8,405 nt of DNA from JBBECF01 sp040881945 (GTDB lineage Bacteria > Pseudomonadota > Alphaproteobacteria > Dongiales > Dongiaceae): NCBI GenBank assembly GCA_040881945.1, contig JBBECF010000013.1, positions 1 through 8,405 of the forward strand, read 5' to 3'. The number at the start of each line of letters is the position of its first letter. Position 1 is the stretch's first letter. Shown piece by piece: positions 1-6,535 of the stretch. Under the pieces are notes generated by a model. That model was not told the origin of the DNA and did not search any database. It saw nothing but the letters and a program-made list of their open reading frames with translations. The position numbers were made by a program, and so were the translations under genes.

Positions 1-1
1 G

Positions 2-568
2 GGGCAGCTTATCTTCCGACAGGGGGACGCTGCCGATGCGGTCTTCTACATTCATAAGGGCAAGGTCCGGATCACCGTCGTTTCGGAACAAGGCAAAGAA
101 GGAGTCATCGGGCTCCTGGAGGCGGGCGAGTTCTTTGGCGAAGGATGCCTGGCCGGTCAGCCATTGCACATGGCGACCGCTAGTGCGACGGCAGAGTGTG
201 CCATCGCCAGAATTGAAAAGGACGCGATGATACGCAAACTCCGGGACGAACCGGCTTTCTCGCAGCTGTTCATGGCATACCTGCTGTCTCGCAACGTCCA
301 GATCGAAGCCGACCTGGTCGATCAGCTTTTCAATTCAAGCGAGAAGCGGCTGGCTCGCATTCTTTTGCTGCTCGCCCAATTTGGCAAGGACGGGAAGATG
401 GAACCCGTCATTCCCGACATCAATCAGGAGCTATTGGCGGCAAGGGTGGGTACGACGCGGTCCCGGGTCAACTTCTTCATGAACAAGTTCCGAAAGCTCG
501 GCTTCATCGAGTACAACGGCTCGTTGAAGGTCCACTCGTCGCTTCTCAACGTGATCGCCCACGATTAG
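2..568 (+). CDS. Crp/Fnr-family transcriptional regulator, 5'-truncated by the window edge
   Basis: The frame is open from base 2 to the TAG at 566-568 (188 residues seen; family members are usually about 220-240, so roughly 30-50 N-terminal residues lie outside the window). The first part is a cyclic-nucleotide-binding-type beta barrel: FRQGDAADAVFYIHKGKVRI followed by the turn motif GEFFGEGCLAGQ. Next come the long dimerisation helix (around FSQLFMAYLLSRNVQIEADL) and a C-terminal winged helix-turn-helix, with recognition segment VGTTRSRVNFFMNKFRKLGF and wing IEYNGSLKVH. By family knowledge it is a cytoplasmic DNA-binding dimer that switches on binding a small ligand. The Arg that contacts cAMP phosphate in true CRP is not evident after the GEFFGEG loop (the sequence reads PLHMATASA), and no Fnr-type cysteine cluster is visible in this part, so the signal is unknown. 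No terminator is obvious downstream. The target genes cannot be told from this window. Confidence 0.93.
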   Translation, partial: GQLIFRQGDAADAVFYIHKGKVRITVVSEQGKEGVIGLLEAGEFFGEGCLAGQPLHMATASATAECAIARIEKDAMIRKLRDEPAFSQLFMAYLLSRNVQIEADLVDQLFNSSEKRLARILLLLAQFGKDGKMEPVIPDINQELLAARVGTTRSRVNFFMNKFRKLGFIEYNGSLKVHSSLLNVIAHD

Positions 569-1026
569 GTCCGGCCGATCGTTGCCGCGTGCGCGCTTTG
601 ACCGAAATTCTCCTGAGAATATCCACCGGAATCGAGGCGCGCAGACGACATCCTGTGCGCAATCTTGGGCCACGGGTAGCCTTCTTGGAACTGCCGACGA
701 CCACGCGCCGCTGACCCGGATCGGCAGCGCCCGACCGCAGCACGTCAAATCGCCCCTGCGCGCCTGTTGACCCACGTCGAAGCACCGGGCCGACATCGCC
801 GGTTACGACGCTGCGGCAGTCGGGTCGGGTGGGAGCCACAAATGGCTGTTCGAAGGCAAGCCGGTCTGGAACAAGGGCTGTGCCAGCGAGCCGGTCGGCC
901 GACTGCTCGGGCTGTGCCACGCCGACCTCGAACCGGCGCTCTAATAGCGGTCCCGCCTCGGCCTTTCCCCGCGCCCGTGGTGGAGGGAATGATCCGCGGC
1001 GTCAGCCAGCCGCAGGAGGGTGGGTC
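569..1026. other. Intergenic stretch without an intact gene
   Basis: These 458 bases separate the Crp/Fnr gene from the convergent 3' end of the ABC operon. No open frame here has a convincing start, ribosome binding site and protein-like composition together. A short perfect inverted repeat, ATTCTC-CT-GAGAAT (607-620), lies 39 bases after the regulator's stop codon. It lacks a T tract, so it is not a standard intrinsic terminator; it could be a protein-binding palindrome, or chance. A G/C-rich inverted repeat (GCGGC/GCCGC) near 990-1015 could form a weak hairpin after the ATPase gene, again without a T run. The second half holds a possible coding remnant, listed separately. Confidence 0.5.
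771..944 (+). pseudogene. Possible decayed 3' coding remnant, unrecognised
   Basis: In the frame that begins just after a TGA (768-770) and ends at tandem stops TAA TAG (942-947) there are 57 codons, about 84% of them with G or C in the third position. This resembles the real genes here. The peptide contains KWLFEGKPVWNKG and ends in LLGLCHADLEPAL, which looks protein-like, but there is no ATG or GTG start with a ribosome binding site. I do not recognise the family. It could be the surviving end of a deleted gene between the regulator and the ABC operon. Overlapping frames on the other strand are also open, so chance in GC-rich DNA is a real alternative. Confidence 0.25.
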
Positions 1027-1797
1027 CTATGCGCGCATTACGCCGCGGCGAGGCGGGCGCGTTCCGGCGGCGTCCGGCGCGGCGTCGCCGGAATCGGTCG
1101 TCTCGAGCGCGATCACGGCGCCGCCGGCGGCCGCGGCGTCGGCCGGATCGTGCGTGACCAGCAGCGTCGGCAGGGCGCGCGCGCGGGCGTGGTCGAAGAC
1201 GGCGCGGCGGAAGGTCGCCCGGAGCGTCGCGTCCAGCTTCGAGAACGGTTCGTCGAGCAGCAGCGCCCGTGGCTCCGACAAGAGCGTGCGCAGCAAGGCG
1301 ACGCGCGCGCGCTGACCGCCGGACAGCGTCGCCGGGTCGCGATCGGCGAAGCCGCCGAGGCCGGCGCCGGCCAAGGCGGTCTCGACGCGGGCCCGCCGGG
1401 CCGCCCGGTCGAGGCCGCCCGGCCGCAGGCCGAAGGCCAGGTTCTCGCCGACCGACAAATGCGGAAACAGCAGGTCGTCCTGGAACAGGATACCGAGCCG
1501 GCGGCGCTCGGGCGGCAGGTCGGTGAGATCGACGCCGTCGAGCAGGACGCGGCCGCCGGCCCGGATCGCCGGGTCGAGCGTGCCGCACAGATAGGCGAGC
1601 AGGCTCGACTTGCCGCAGCCGCTCGGCCCCATCAGGGTGACGACCTCGCCGGGGGCCACGCACAGGCTCAGGGGCGGCACCAGCAGGCGCTGGCCGCCGC
1701 CCCGGCCCGCTGCGCTCGCGCGCATGCGCGGCGAGTCGGGCAGCGCCAGCCAGATCTCGCGCAGCTCGAGCCGCGACGTCGCGTGGTCGGCGCTCAT
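1027..1797 (-). CDS. ynjD: ABC importer ATPase, YnjD-like
   Basis: This 256-residue ATP-binding subunit powers the importer encoded upstream in the same operon and should sit on the cytoplasmic face of the permease. All nucleotide-binding motifs are intact: Walker A GPSGCGKS (57-64), Q-loop ILFQDD with Q106, signature LSGGQRAR (158-165), Walker B ALLLDEP with the catalytic Glu at 183, D-loop SKLD, and H-loop VTHD with H216. The start ATG overlaps the TGA of the permease gene (ATGA, 4 bases), typical of translational coupling. The frame stays open far upstream, but that part is only a shadow of the permease gene. The YnjD assignment rests mainly on its partners, since ATPases of this class look alike (ThiQ- and PotA-like). 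About 30 residues after the H-loop are low complexity and the tail has no regulatory domain. Confidence 0.93.
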   Translation of the reverse strand: MSADHATSRLELREIWLALPDSPRMRASAAGRGGGQRLLVPPLSLCVAPGEVVTLMGPSGCGKSSLLAYLCGTLDPAIRAGGRVLLDGVDLTDLPPERRRLGILFQDDLLFPHLSVGENLAFGLRPGGLDRAARRARVETALAGAGLGGFADRDPATLSGGQRARVALLRTLLSEPRALLLDEPFSKLDATLRATFRRAVFDHARARALPTLLVTHDPADAAAAGGAVIALETTDSGDAAPDAAGTRPPRRGVMRA

Positions 1798-3536
1798 CGT
1801 ATGCCCGCCAGGGCGTACCGGCGGCGATAGAGCCAGCCGGGCACGGCCAGCGCGCCGGCGAAGGCGAGCAGCGGCAACAGCGCCTGCAACAGGGCATAAA
1901 CGGCGATCACCCGGCGGTCGGCGCCGGCCGCCAGCGTCACCGCCTCGGTGGTCAGTGTGACGTAGCGCCCGCTCCCGGCGAACAGGGTCGGCAGGTATTG
2001 CGATACGCTGACCGCGAAGCCGATGGCGAGCGCGAACAGCGCCGGGCGCAGCAACATCGGCAGCTTGACCCGCCAGAACACGCGGGCCGGCGACGCGCCG
2101 AGGCAGAGCGCCGCGCGCGCGTAGCGGTCGTCGAGCGCGCGGTACGGGTCGGCCAGCGACAGGAACAGGTAGGGCAGGACGAACAGCAGGTGGCTCCACA
2201 CCAGCGCGGGCCAGGTGCCGCCGATGCCGAGGCCGGCGGTCAAGGCCTGCGCGCCGAACAGGAACGACACCTGCGGCACGAGCAGCGGCGTGTAGAGCAG
2301 CCATAGCCCGCGCGCCGACAGGCGGACGCCGTGCCGCTGCTCGTTCTCCAGGCAGCCGAGCGCCAGGACGAGCGCCGCCCCGGCCGCCGCCAGCCCGACC
2401 GTCAGCGTCGTCCAGGTCGGCCAGGCAAGGGCGCCCAGGTGACGCGCCCAGTTGTCCAGGGTCCAGGCGGCGGGCAGGGCATCGGGGTAGGGCCAGCGCC
2501 GCGCCACCGACCACAACGCGAGCGCGACGAGGCCGAGTCCGGCGGTCGCGAAGACCGTCGCCATGGCCGTGCCGGCGACGGCGCGCCCGAGGCGGCCGCC
2601 GGCGCCGCGCCCGCCGCCGGCGAGCCACGGCCGGGCGAGGCGCGCGACCAGTAGCTCCAGCCCGTACCACGAGCCGATGGCGGCGGCGACGAGGCCGAGC
2701 TGCAGCACCGCCCCGGCGGCGGCCTGGAAGCGCATCGCCAAATCCGGGTCGTAGAACCAGCGCAGCACCATCGGGGCGAAGGGCGGCGGCATGCCCGGCC
2801 CGAGGATCAACGCCATGTCCACGACCGACAGGGAGAACGCGAGCACCGCATAGACCGGCAGCCGGATCTGCGGGTAGATGCGCGGCAGCACCGTCTTCAG
2901 CCAGGCGGCGGCCGGCGCGTAGCCGAGCGCGCGCGCGACGGCCAGGGAGCGGTCGGCGTGCACCTGGTCGAGCGCGCCCAGGGTCATCAACAGCAGATAG
3001 GGCGTCTCCTTCAGCACCAGCCCGCCGACCAACGCCAGGCCGTAAGCGTCCTGCACGGTGGCGATATCCGGCGGCGTGTCCCATCCGGTCGCCCAGGGCG
3101 ACAGCAGCCGCAGGATCCATCCGCTGGGCGCGATCAGGAAGGCGAGCCCGATGGCCGTCGCCGCGTGCGGCACCGCCAGCAACGGCGCGAGGAACCGGCG
3201 CAGCCGCGCGAATAGCGCCGTGTCGTGGCAGGCGGCGCAATAACCGACGACGAGAAGCAGCGACAGGACCGTCGCCAGGAGCCCGCTGACGAGCGTCAGC
3301 CGCACCGCGCCGGCCAGGCCCGGCGCCGCGAACAGGACGCGCCAGGGATGCAGCCCGAACCGCTCGCCGCCGAGCTCGGGCAGCCAGCCGAAGGCCGGCA
3401 GGAACGTGCCGATCAGCCCGGCCGCGATCGGCGCCAGAAACAGAAAGAGCGTCACGCCCGGCACCAGACGCAAAGGTTGCAGCCACGGCCGGCGGGCCGC
3501 GCCGCCGTCGCCTAGTTGGCGTAGCGCCGCTGCCAT
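1794..3536 (-). CDS. ynjC: ABC importer permease with two fused transmembrane domains, YnjC-like
   Basis: A 580-residue inner-membrane protein with about twelve hydrophobic segments. It is built as two tandem binding-protein-dependent permease domains, so one polypeptide supplies the whole translocation channel, as in YnjC, ThiP and FbpB. Each half carries an EAA-type cytoplasmic loop that contacts the ATPase: residues 201-219 (ARALGYAPAAAWLKTVLPR) and 473-494 (ARAALCLGASPARVFWRVKLP). A Gly/Arg-rich stretch at about 300-320 links the halves. E. coli YnjC is somewhat shorter (about 510 residues). The chosen ATG overlaps the end of the binding-protein gene by 25 bases, with GAGCAGGA directly before it, a cramped ribosome binding site. 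No better start was found, because the first membrane segment begins near residue 25. The gene lies between its binding protein and its ATPase, which fixes its role; the substrate is unknown. Confidence 0.92.
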   Translation of the reverse strand: MAAALRQLGDGGAARRPWLQPLRLVPGVTLFLFLAPIAAGLIGTFLPAFGWLPELGGERFGLHPWRVLFAAPGLAGAVRLTLVSGLLATVLSLLLVVGYCAACHDTALFARLRRFLAPLLAVPHAATAIGLAFLIAPSGWILRLLSPWATGWDTPPDIATVQDAYGLALVGGLVLKETPYLLLMTLGALDQVHADRSLAVARALGYAPAAAWLKTVLPRIYPQIRLPVYAVLAFSLSVVDMALILGPGMPPPFAPMVLRWFYDPDLAMRFQAAAGAVLQLGLVAAAIGSWYGLELLVARLARPWLAGGGRGAGGRLGRAVAGTAMATVFATAGLGLVALALWSVARRWPYPDALPAAWTLDNWARHLGALAWPTWTTLTVGLAAAGAALVLALGCLENEQRHGVRLSARGLWLLYTPLLVPQVSFLFGAQALTAGLGIGGTWPALVWSHLLFVLPYLFLSLADPYRALDDRYARAALCLGASPARVFWRVKLPMLLRPALFALAIGFAVSVSQYLPTLFAGSGRYVTLTTEAVTLAAGADRRVIAVYALLQALLPLLAFAGALAVPGWLYRRRYALAGIR

Positions 3537-4744
3537 TCCTGCTCGATCCGCGTCATCCAGGTGGCATGGGGCTCCGGCAGCGTCGCGCCGAGCTCGCTCG
3601 GCGACAGCGTCGCCGGCCCCCGCGGCAGCGCCGCGAACGCCGCGCGGTCGGCGGCATCAAGCTTGTCCATGGCCAGCACCGTCGGGTCGCCCCACCGGGC
3701 CGGGTCCTCCTTGCGCAGTTGGGCCTCGGGCGAGAGCAGGAAATCCGCGACGACCATGGCGCCGGCCTTGGCTTCGGCGTTATAGGGAATGGCGACGAAA
3801 TGCGTGTTGCCGATGGTGCCGCCGTCGAAGACGTAGGTGCGCACCGTGTCGGGCAGCAGGCCCTGGGCGATCGCCGACGACGCCTCGCCGGGGTTGAAGG
3901 AGAGCGACAGATCGACCTCGCCGTCGTCGAGGAGCTGGCGTTGCTGCTGGCCGTTGCGCGGAAATTCCTCGCCGCCGCGCCACAAGTTGGGGTGCGCGGC
4001 GTCGAGCCACGCCCACAGCGGCGCCGTCGCGGCGGCGAAGTCGGCGTCCGTGGCGGGCCGCGCCAGCGCGCCCTTGTCGGCGGTCAACTCGTGGAGCGCC
4101 TGCTTCAGGAACGTCGTGCCGATGAAGTCGGGCGGCGCCGGATAGGTGAACCGGCCGGGATGCGCCCGCGCCCAGTCGAGCAGGGCGGCGACGCTGCGCG
4201 GCGGCGCGGGCACGCGCGCGGACTCGTACAGGAACACGATCTGGGCCATGCCCCAGGGCGATTCGAGCCCGTCGACCGGCACCGTGAAATCGACCGTCGT
4301 CGTCGGCTTCCCCGCGGTATCGACCAGCCGGGTGTTCGGCAGCAATTGCGTGAACGGCCCGAACAGCAGGCCATTCGACTTCATGGCGGCGAAGTTCTCG
4401 CCGTTGATCCAGATGAGATCGACCGACCCGCCCCCGTCCCGGCCGGCCGCCTTCTCGGCGAGCACGCGGGCGACGGCGTCGGCGGTGTCGGTCAGCTTGA
4501 CGTGACGCAAGGTCACGCCGTACTCGGCGGCGACGCGGCCCGCCACCCAGGCGATATAGGCGTTGATCGCCTCGCTGCCGCCCCAGGCGTTCCAATAGAC
4601 CGTCTGGCCGCGCGCCGCGGCCGCGACCTCGTCCCAGCTTGCCGGGGTCTCGTCGGCCGCCGCCGGCGCCAGCACCGCCATCGCCAGCACGAGCATGGCG
4701 GCCACGGCCCGGCGCCGCGGGCTCAGAAGATTGGGAATCGGCAT
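3512..4744 (-). CDS. ynjB: ABC importer periplasmic substrate-binding protein, YnjB-like
   Basis: A 410-residue secreted solute-binding protein that would capture a ligand in the periplasm and deliver it to the YnjC-like permease. It begins with a classical signal peptide: basic PRRR (9-12), hydrophobic AVAAMLVLAMAVLAP, and a likely cleavage near AAA-DE (about residue 30). There is no lipobox cysteine. The mature part shows segments I recognise from the YnjB family: TVYWNAWGGSEAINAYI near the N terminus, then LRHVKLTDTADAVARVLAEK, DLIWINGENFAAMK, and VDGLESPWGMAQIVFLY. The frame is open to 4825, but the ATG at 4744 was chosen because GAGGAGGGG precedes it closely and the signal peptide follows at once; the longer start would put 27 unlikely residues ahead of it. 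It is the first gene of the operon. Its substrate is not established in the family, and the sequence does not reveal it. Confidence 0.95.
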   Translation of the reverse strand: MPIPNLLSPRRRAVAAMLVLAMAVLAPAAADETPASWDEVAAAARGQTVYWNAWGGSEAINAYIAWVAGRVAAEYGVTLRHVKLTDTADAVARVLAEKAAGRDGGGSVDLIWINGENFAAMKSNGLLFGPFTQLLPNTRLVDTAGKPTTTVDFTVPVDGLESPWGMAQIVFLYESARVPAPPRSVAALLDWARAHPGRFTYPAPPDFIGTTFLKQALHELTADKGALARPATDADFAAATAPLWAWLDAAHPNLWRGGEEFPRNGQQQRQLLDDGEVDLSLSFNPGEASSAIAQGLLPDTVRTYVFDGGTIGNTHFVAIPYNAEAKAGAMVVADFLLSPEAQLRKEDPARWGDPTVLAMDKLDAADRAAFAALPRGPATLSPSELGATLPEPHATWMTRIEQEWQRRYAN

Positions 4745-4746
4745 TG

Positions 4747-4755
4747 CCCCTCCTC
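4747..4755 (-). promoter_or_regulatory. Ribosome binding site of ynjB
   Basis: On the minus strand the bases GAGGAGGGG end two bases before the ATG at 4744, with the GGAGG core four bases away. This is by far the strongest Shine-Dalgarno sequence in the window, and it decides the ynjB start in favour of 4744 over the upstream in-frame ATG at 4825. Its strength agrees with ynjB being the most highly translated gene of the importer operon, as is usual for binding proteins. Confidence 0.8.
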
Positions 4756-4854
4756 GCAGCGGCGCGGAGCCGGGAAGGTAGCCGCTCGCCGCCGCCTTTG
4801 CCAGCCTCGGGCGGCCGCGCCTCACGCAGGATTGATCGCGGCCCGGCCGTCCGC

Positions 4855-4883
4855 TTGAACGCCGCCGCCGCTTCGCCTATAAC
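4855..4883 (+). promoter_or_regulatory. Sigma-70-type promoter for tRNA-Gly
   Basis: TTGAAC (4855-4860) and TATAAC (4878-4883) are separated by exactly 17 bases and each differs little from the consensus TTGACA/TATAAT. The predicted transcription start, about seven bases after the -10 box, falls near 4890, giving a leader of only a few bases before the mature tRNA 5' end at 4893. The 148-base gap is shared with the divergent ynjB operon, for which no equally clear promoter was seen on the minus strand. Confidence 0.75.
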
Positions 4884-4892
4884 GAATCCGGC

Positions 4893-4966
4893 GCGGGTGT
4901 AGCTCAATGGTAGAGCAGAAGCTTCCCAAGCTTACGACGAGGGTTCGATTCCCTTCACCCGCTCCA
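4893..4966 (+). tRNA. tRNA-Gly (anticodon CCC)
   Basis: A 74-base cloverleaf with encoded CCA. The acceptor stem GCGGGTG (4893-4899) pairs fully with CACCCGC, followed by discriminator T and CCA. The D arm is GCTC-AATGGTA-GAGC. The anticodon arm GAAGC-TTCCCAA-GCTTA has CCC at the anticodon positions and one mismatch at the base of the stem (G-A). The T arm is GAGGG-TTCGATT-CCCTT. It reads GGG codons. It is transcribed away from the ABC operon and lies directly before the broken Rhs region; tRNA 3' ends are frequent integration sites, but no second copy of this 3' end is present in the window. Confidence 0.98.
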
Positions 4967-4998
4967 GCCTGATCTTCCCGGAATATCTCAGAACCGAC

Positions 4999-5040
4999 CC
5001 GCGGTGCGATGACGCGCTGGGCTGACGCGTTTCACCGCGG
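4999..5040. repeat. Nested inverted repeat between the tRNA and the Rhs remnant
   Basis: CCGCGGTG (4999-5006) and CACCGCGG (5033-5040) are perfect 8-base inverted copies. The 26-base loop contains a second pair, ACGCG and CGCGT (about 5012-5030). No T tract follows, so it is not a classical intrinsic terminator, though it could weakly stop tRNA read-through. The right half already reads as Rhs coding sequence (...LTRFTAATN), so part of the symmetry may be coincidence in GC-rich DNA. Another possibility is a junction scar where the Rhs fragment was joined to the tRNA flank. Confidence 0.45.
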
Positions 5041-6213
5041 CCACCAACACGACGACGCCGACGCTGACCCAGGGCTTCGCCTACGACGCCGTCGACCCCT
5101 TCGACAGGCTCAGGGTGAGGCATGACCTCGAACTCGGCCGTCGGCGCCTACACCTACCCGGCGCCGGGCACCGCCCGGCCGCACGGCGTCACCGCGACGC
5201 CGCTCGGCGCCTATTCCTACGACGCCAACGGCAACATGGTCACGGCCGCCGGCGATACCATCGTCTACGATGGCGAGAACCGGCCGGTCAGCGTCAACGC
5301 CGTGACCTTCGTCTACGGCCCGGACGGCGACCGGCTGAAGAAGACCGCCGGGGCGGTCACGACCGTCTATCTCGGGGCCGAGGTCGAGATCGTCGGCAGC
5401 GTCTTCACCCGCTACCTGCCCGGCGACGCCCGGCGCACCGGCTCGACCGACCGCTGGATGCACCGCGACCACCTCGACTCGGTGCGGGCGATCACGAGCT
5501 CGAGCGGCACGGTGGAGCACCGCGCCAACTACCGCCCCTACGGCGAGCGCATGCTGTCGGTCGCGACCGTGACCGAAACCAAGGGATTCATCGGCCAGCG
5601 CCACGACGACGAGACCGGCCTGATCTACCTCAACGCCCGCTACTACGACCCCGTGCTGGCCCGCTTCATCCAGCCCGACACCCTCGACCCGATCGTCCCC
5701 GGCGTCGACGTGAACCGGTACGCGTATGCCGGAAACAATCCGGTGATGTACCGCGATCCATCGGGGCAATATCGAGATAACGATGGCGAGGGCAGGAAAC
5801 TTGACGGGCCCGTTGGGCGCAACAACGTCGACCGTGATACAGGCAAATACGGCGGCGTGTTTAACGGTCGGATTGCCCAATTCAGTGCAGAACTGCGAAT
5901 AACGGACCCGTACAACGGCAGCGCGGCACCGGCCACGAGCCCCCTCGACTTCATTGGAGGCGCGGGTTTGGTAAAGGCCGGCGCGGCCCTGACCGTCAAG
6001 GGATTGGGCGCCGCGGCGCGCACGCCCATGGCGGCAAGAACGGGAAGCTGGCTCGGCCGCTTACTGGATGATATTCGATCGGCATTCGGCCCGATCAACA
6101 AGCTCGAAAATGCCGTACTGAGGGGTTCTGCAAATCCGAGAGTAGCGGCGGCGGCGGCTCGCGGCCGGCAAGTGCATACGGATTGGAACTATCGTTACGG
6201 TGCGTTACGGTGA
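5013..6213 (+). pseudogene. Rhs protein C-terminal fragment: last YD repeats, core domain and truncated variable tip
   Basis: The first frame (5013-5095) reads LTRFTAATN...TQGFAYDA, a YD-repeat end; the frame then jumps at a 25-base insert to the frame of the ATG at 5122, open to the TGA at 6211-6213. Numbered from that ATG (363 residues): YD-type repeats 30-80, then HRDHLDSVRAI (114-124), the diagnostic Rhs-associated core GLIYLNARYYDPVLARFIQP (166-185) and its end RYAYAGNNPVMYRDPSG (199-215). By family knowledge, intact Rhs proteins form a YD-repeat cocoon around a C-terminal toxin and are exported to act on rival cells. The tip here (216-363) has a hydrophobic stretch (about 274-300), lower GC and mixed codon use, as is usual for exchangeable tips. 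It stops after ARGRQVHTDWNYRYG, where a transposase-type repeat begins. That ending resembles the start of a nuclease-like tip (inference). There is no N terminus and no immunity gene follows. A short protein from 5122 could still be made. Confidence 0.85.
5096..5120 (+). repeat. 25-base REP-like repeat, copy 1, inside Rhs
   Basis: The copy contains CCTTCGACAGGCTCAGG followed by GTGAGG and is identical over 25 bases to the copy at 7631. The family is familiar from many alphaproteobacterial genomes, where it yields spurious peptides such as HPEPVEG or PFDRLR. It separates GFAYDAV from the ATG-TSNSAVGAY frame of the Rhs C-terminal fragment. Deleting these 25 bases in silico joins the two frames without a stop (…YDAVD-MTSNSAVG…). 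Confidence 0.85.
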
Positions 6214-6325
6214 CAGTGCACTAAATTGACTCGCCCTCGCCCTCGCCCTCGTCCCGTGCGTAGCATCGAGCGTGGTCCGTCTCGCCCGGCTCGTCGTTGG
6301 CGGCCTGCCGCACCATGTGACGCAG
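6205..6325 (+). repeat. Direct repeat, copy 1: RAYT upstream element plus start of its coding sequence
   Basis: Starts TTACGGTGACAGTGCACT and ends CCGCACCATGTGACGCAG, 121 bases. It matches 6328-6442 almost base for base, except for an extra six-base CCTCGC unit in the CTCGCC-type microrepeat at about 6230-6250 and scattered substitutions. In the transposase frame (6260-6325) it reads VRLARLVVGGLPHHVTQ, but the ATG is replaced by GTA and the protein runs into copy 2 and stops. This copy is therefore dead. Its left edge sits at a tandem 10-base duplication CGTTACGGTG (6193-6202 and 6203-6212), where the Rhs tip is cut. Confidence 0.85.
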
Positions 6326-6327
6326 GC

Positions 6328-6442
6328 TTACGGTGACAGTGCACTTAATTGACTCGCCCGCGCCCTCGTCCCGTGCATGGCATCGAGCGTGGCCCGTCTC
6401 GCCCGCCTCGTCGTGCCTGGTCTGCCGCACCATGTGACGCAG
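6328..6442 (+). repeat. Direct repeat, copy 2 of the RAYT upstream element
   Basis: 115 bases beginning TTACGGTGACAGTGCACT, two bases after copy 1 ends. This copy keeps the ATG at 6377 and continues past the repeat into more transposase sequence. The leader GGTGACAGTGCACTTAATTG resembles the sequence often found just upstream of proteobacterial Y1 (REP-associated) transposase genes, from memory of such loci. The tandem arrangement points to a local duplication or to nested insertion of one element next to another. Confidence 0.85.
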
Positions 6443-6535
6443 CGCGGCAACGGCGGGGCCCGCGTCTTCTTCGGCGAGGCGGATTACGCGCTCTGTCGCG
6501 ATCTGCTGGCGGAGAGTTGCCACGCGCACGCTTAA
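6377..6535 (+). pseudogene. REP-associated tyrosine (Y1) transposase, N-terminal fragment
   Basis: An open frame of 52 codons from the ATG at 6377 to TAA at 6533-6535. The peptide VARLARLVVPGLPHHVTQRG then NGGARVFFGEADYALCRDLL is the typical start of RAYT / IS200-like Y1 transposases (COG1943 type), which are usually 150-300 residues. The catalytic His-hydrophobic-His motif and the active Tyr lie further on in such proteins and are absent, so this is a dead fragment. After about 48 matching residues the sequence passes directly into Rhs coding DNA in another frame (near 6531). Full-length members cut and join single-stranded DNA at hairpin repeats (REPs). Here the fragment sits between two Rhs pieces that carry REP-like repeats, which suggests past activity of such an element in this locus. 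Confidence 0.85.

Noticed and set aside
829..1830. Plus-strand 333-codon frame opposite the ATPase gene
   Set aside because: Arg/Ala/Gly/Gln-rich low-complexity peptide with no motif; it is the antisense shadow of a gene with all ABC motifs intact.
1797..3486. Upstream extension of the ATPase frame giving an 819-residue fusion
   Set aside because: The added part is an out-of-frame reading of the permease gene; the ATG overlapping the permease stop is the natural start.
3566..4858. Plus-strand 430-codon frame opposite ynjB
   Set aside because: Antisense shadow in GC-rich DNA; composition is unlike a folded protein, whereas the minus-strand gene has a signal peptide and family motifs.
4745..4892. 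Riboswitch or attenuator upstream of ynjB
   Set aside because: No conserved riboswitch core (for example the TPP type) could be recognised on the minus strand.
4967..5040. Intrinsic terminator after the tRNA
   Set aside because: The hairpin has a long loop and no T tract follows it.
5110..5880. Minus-strand 256-codon frame opposite the Rhs C-terminal fragment
   Set aside because: Val/Gly/Asp/Arg-rich shadow of YD-repeat codons; the plus strand carries the recognisable Rhs core.
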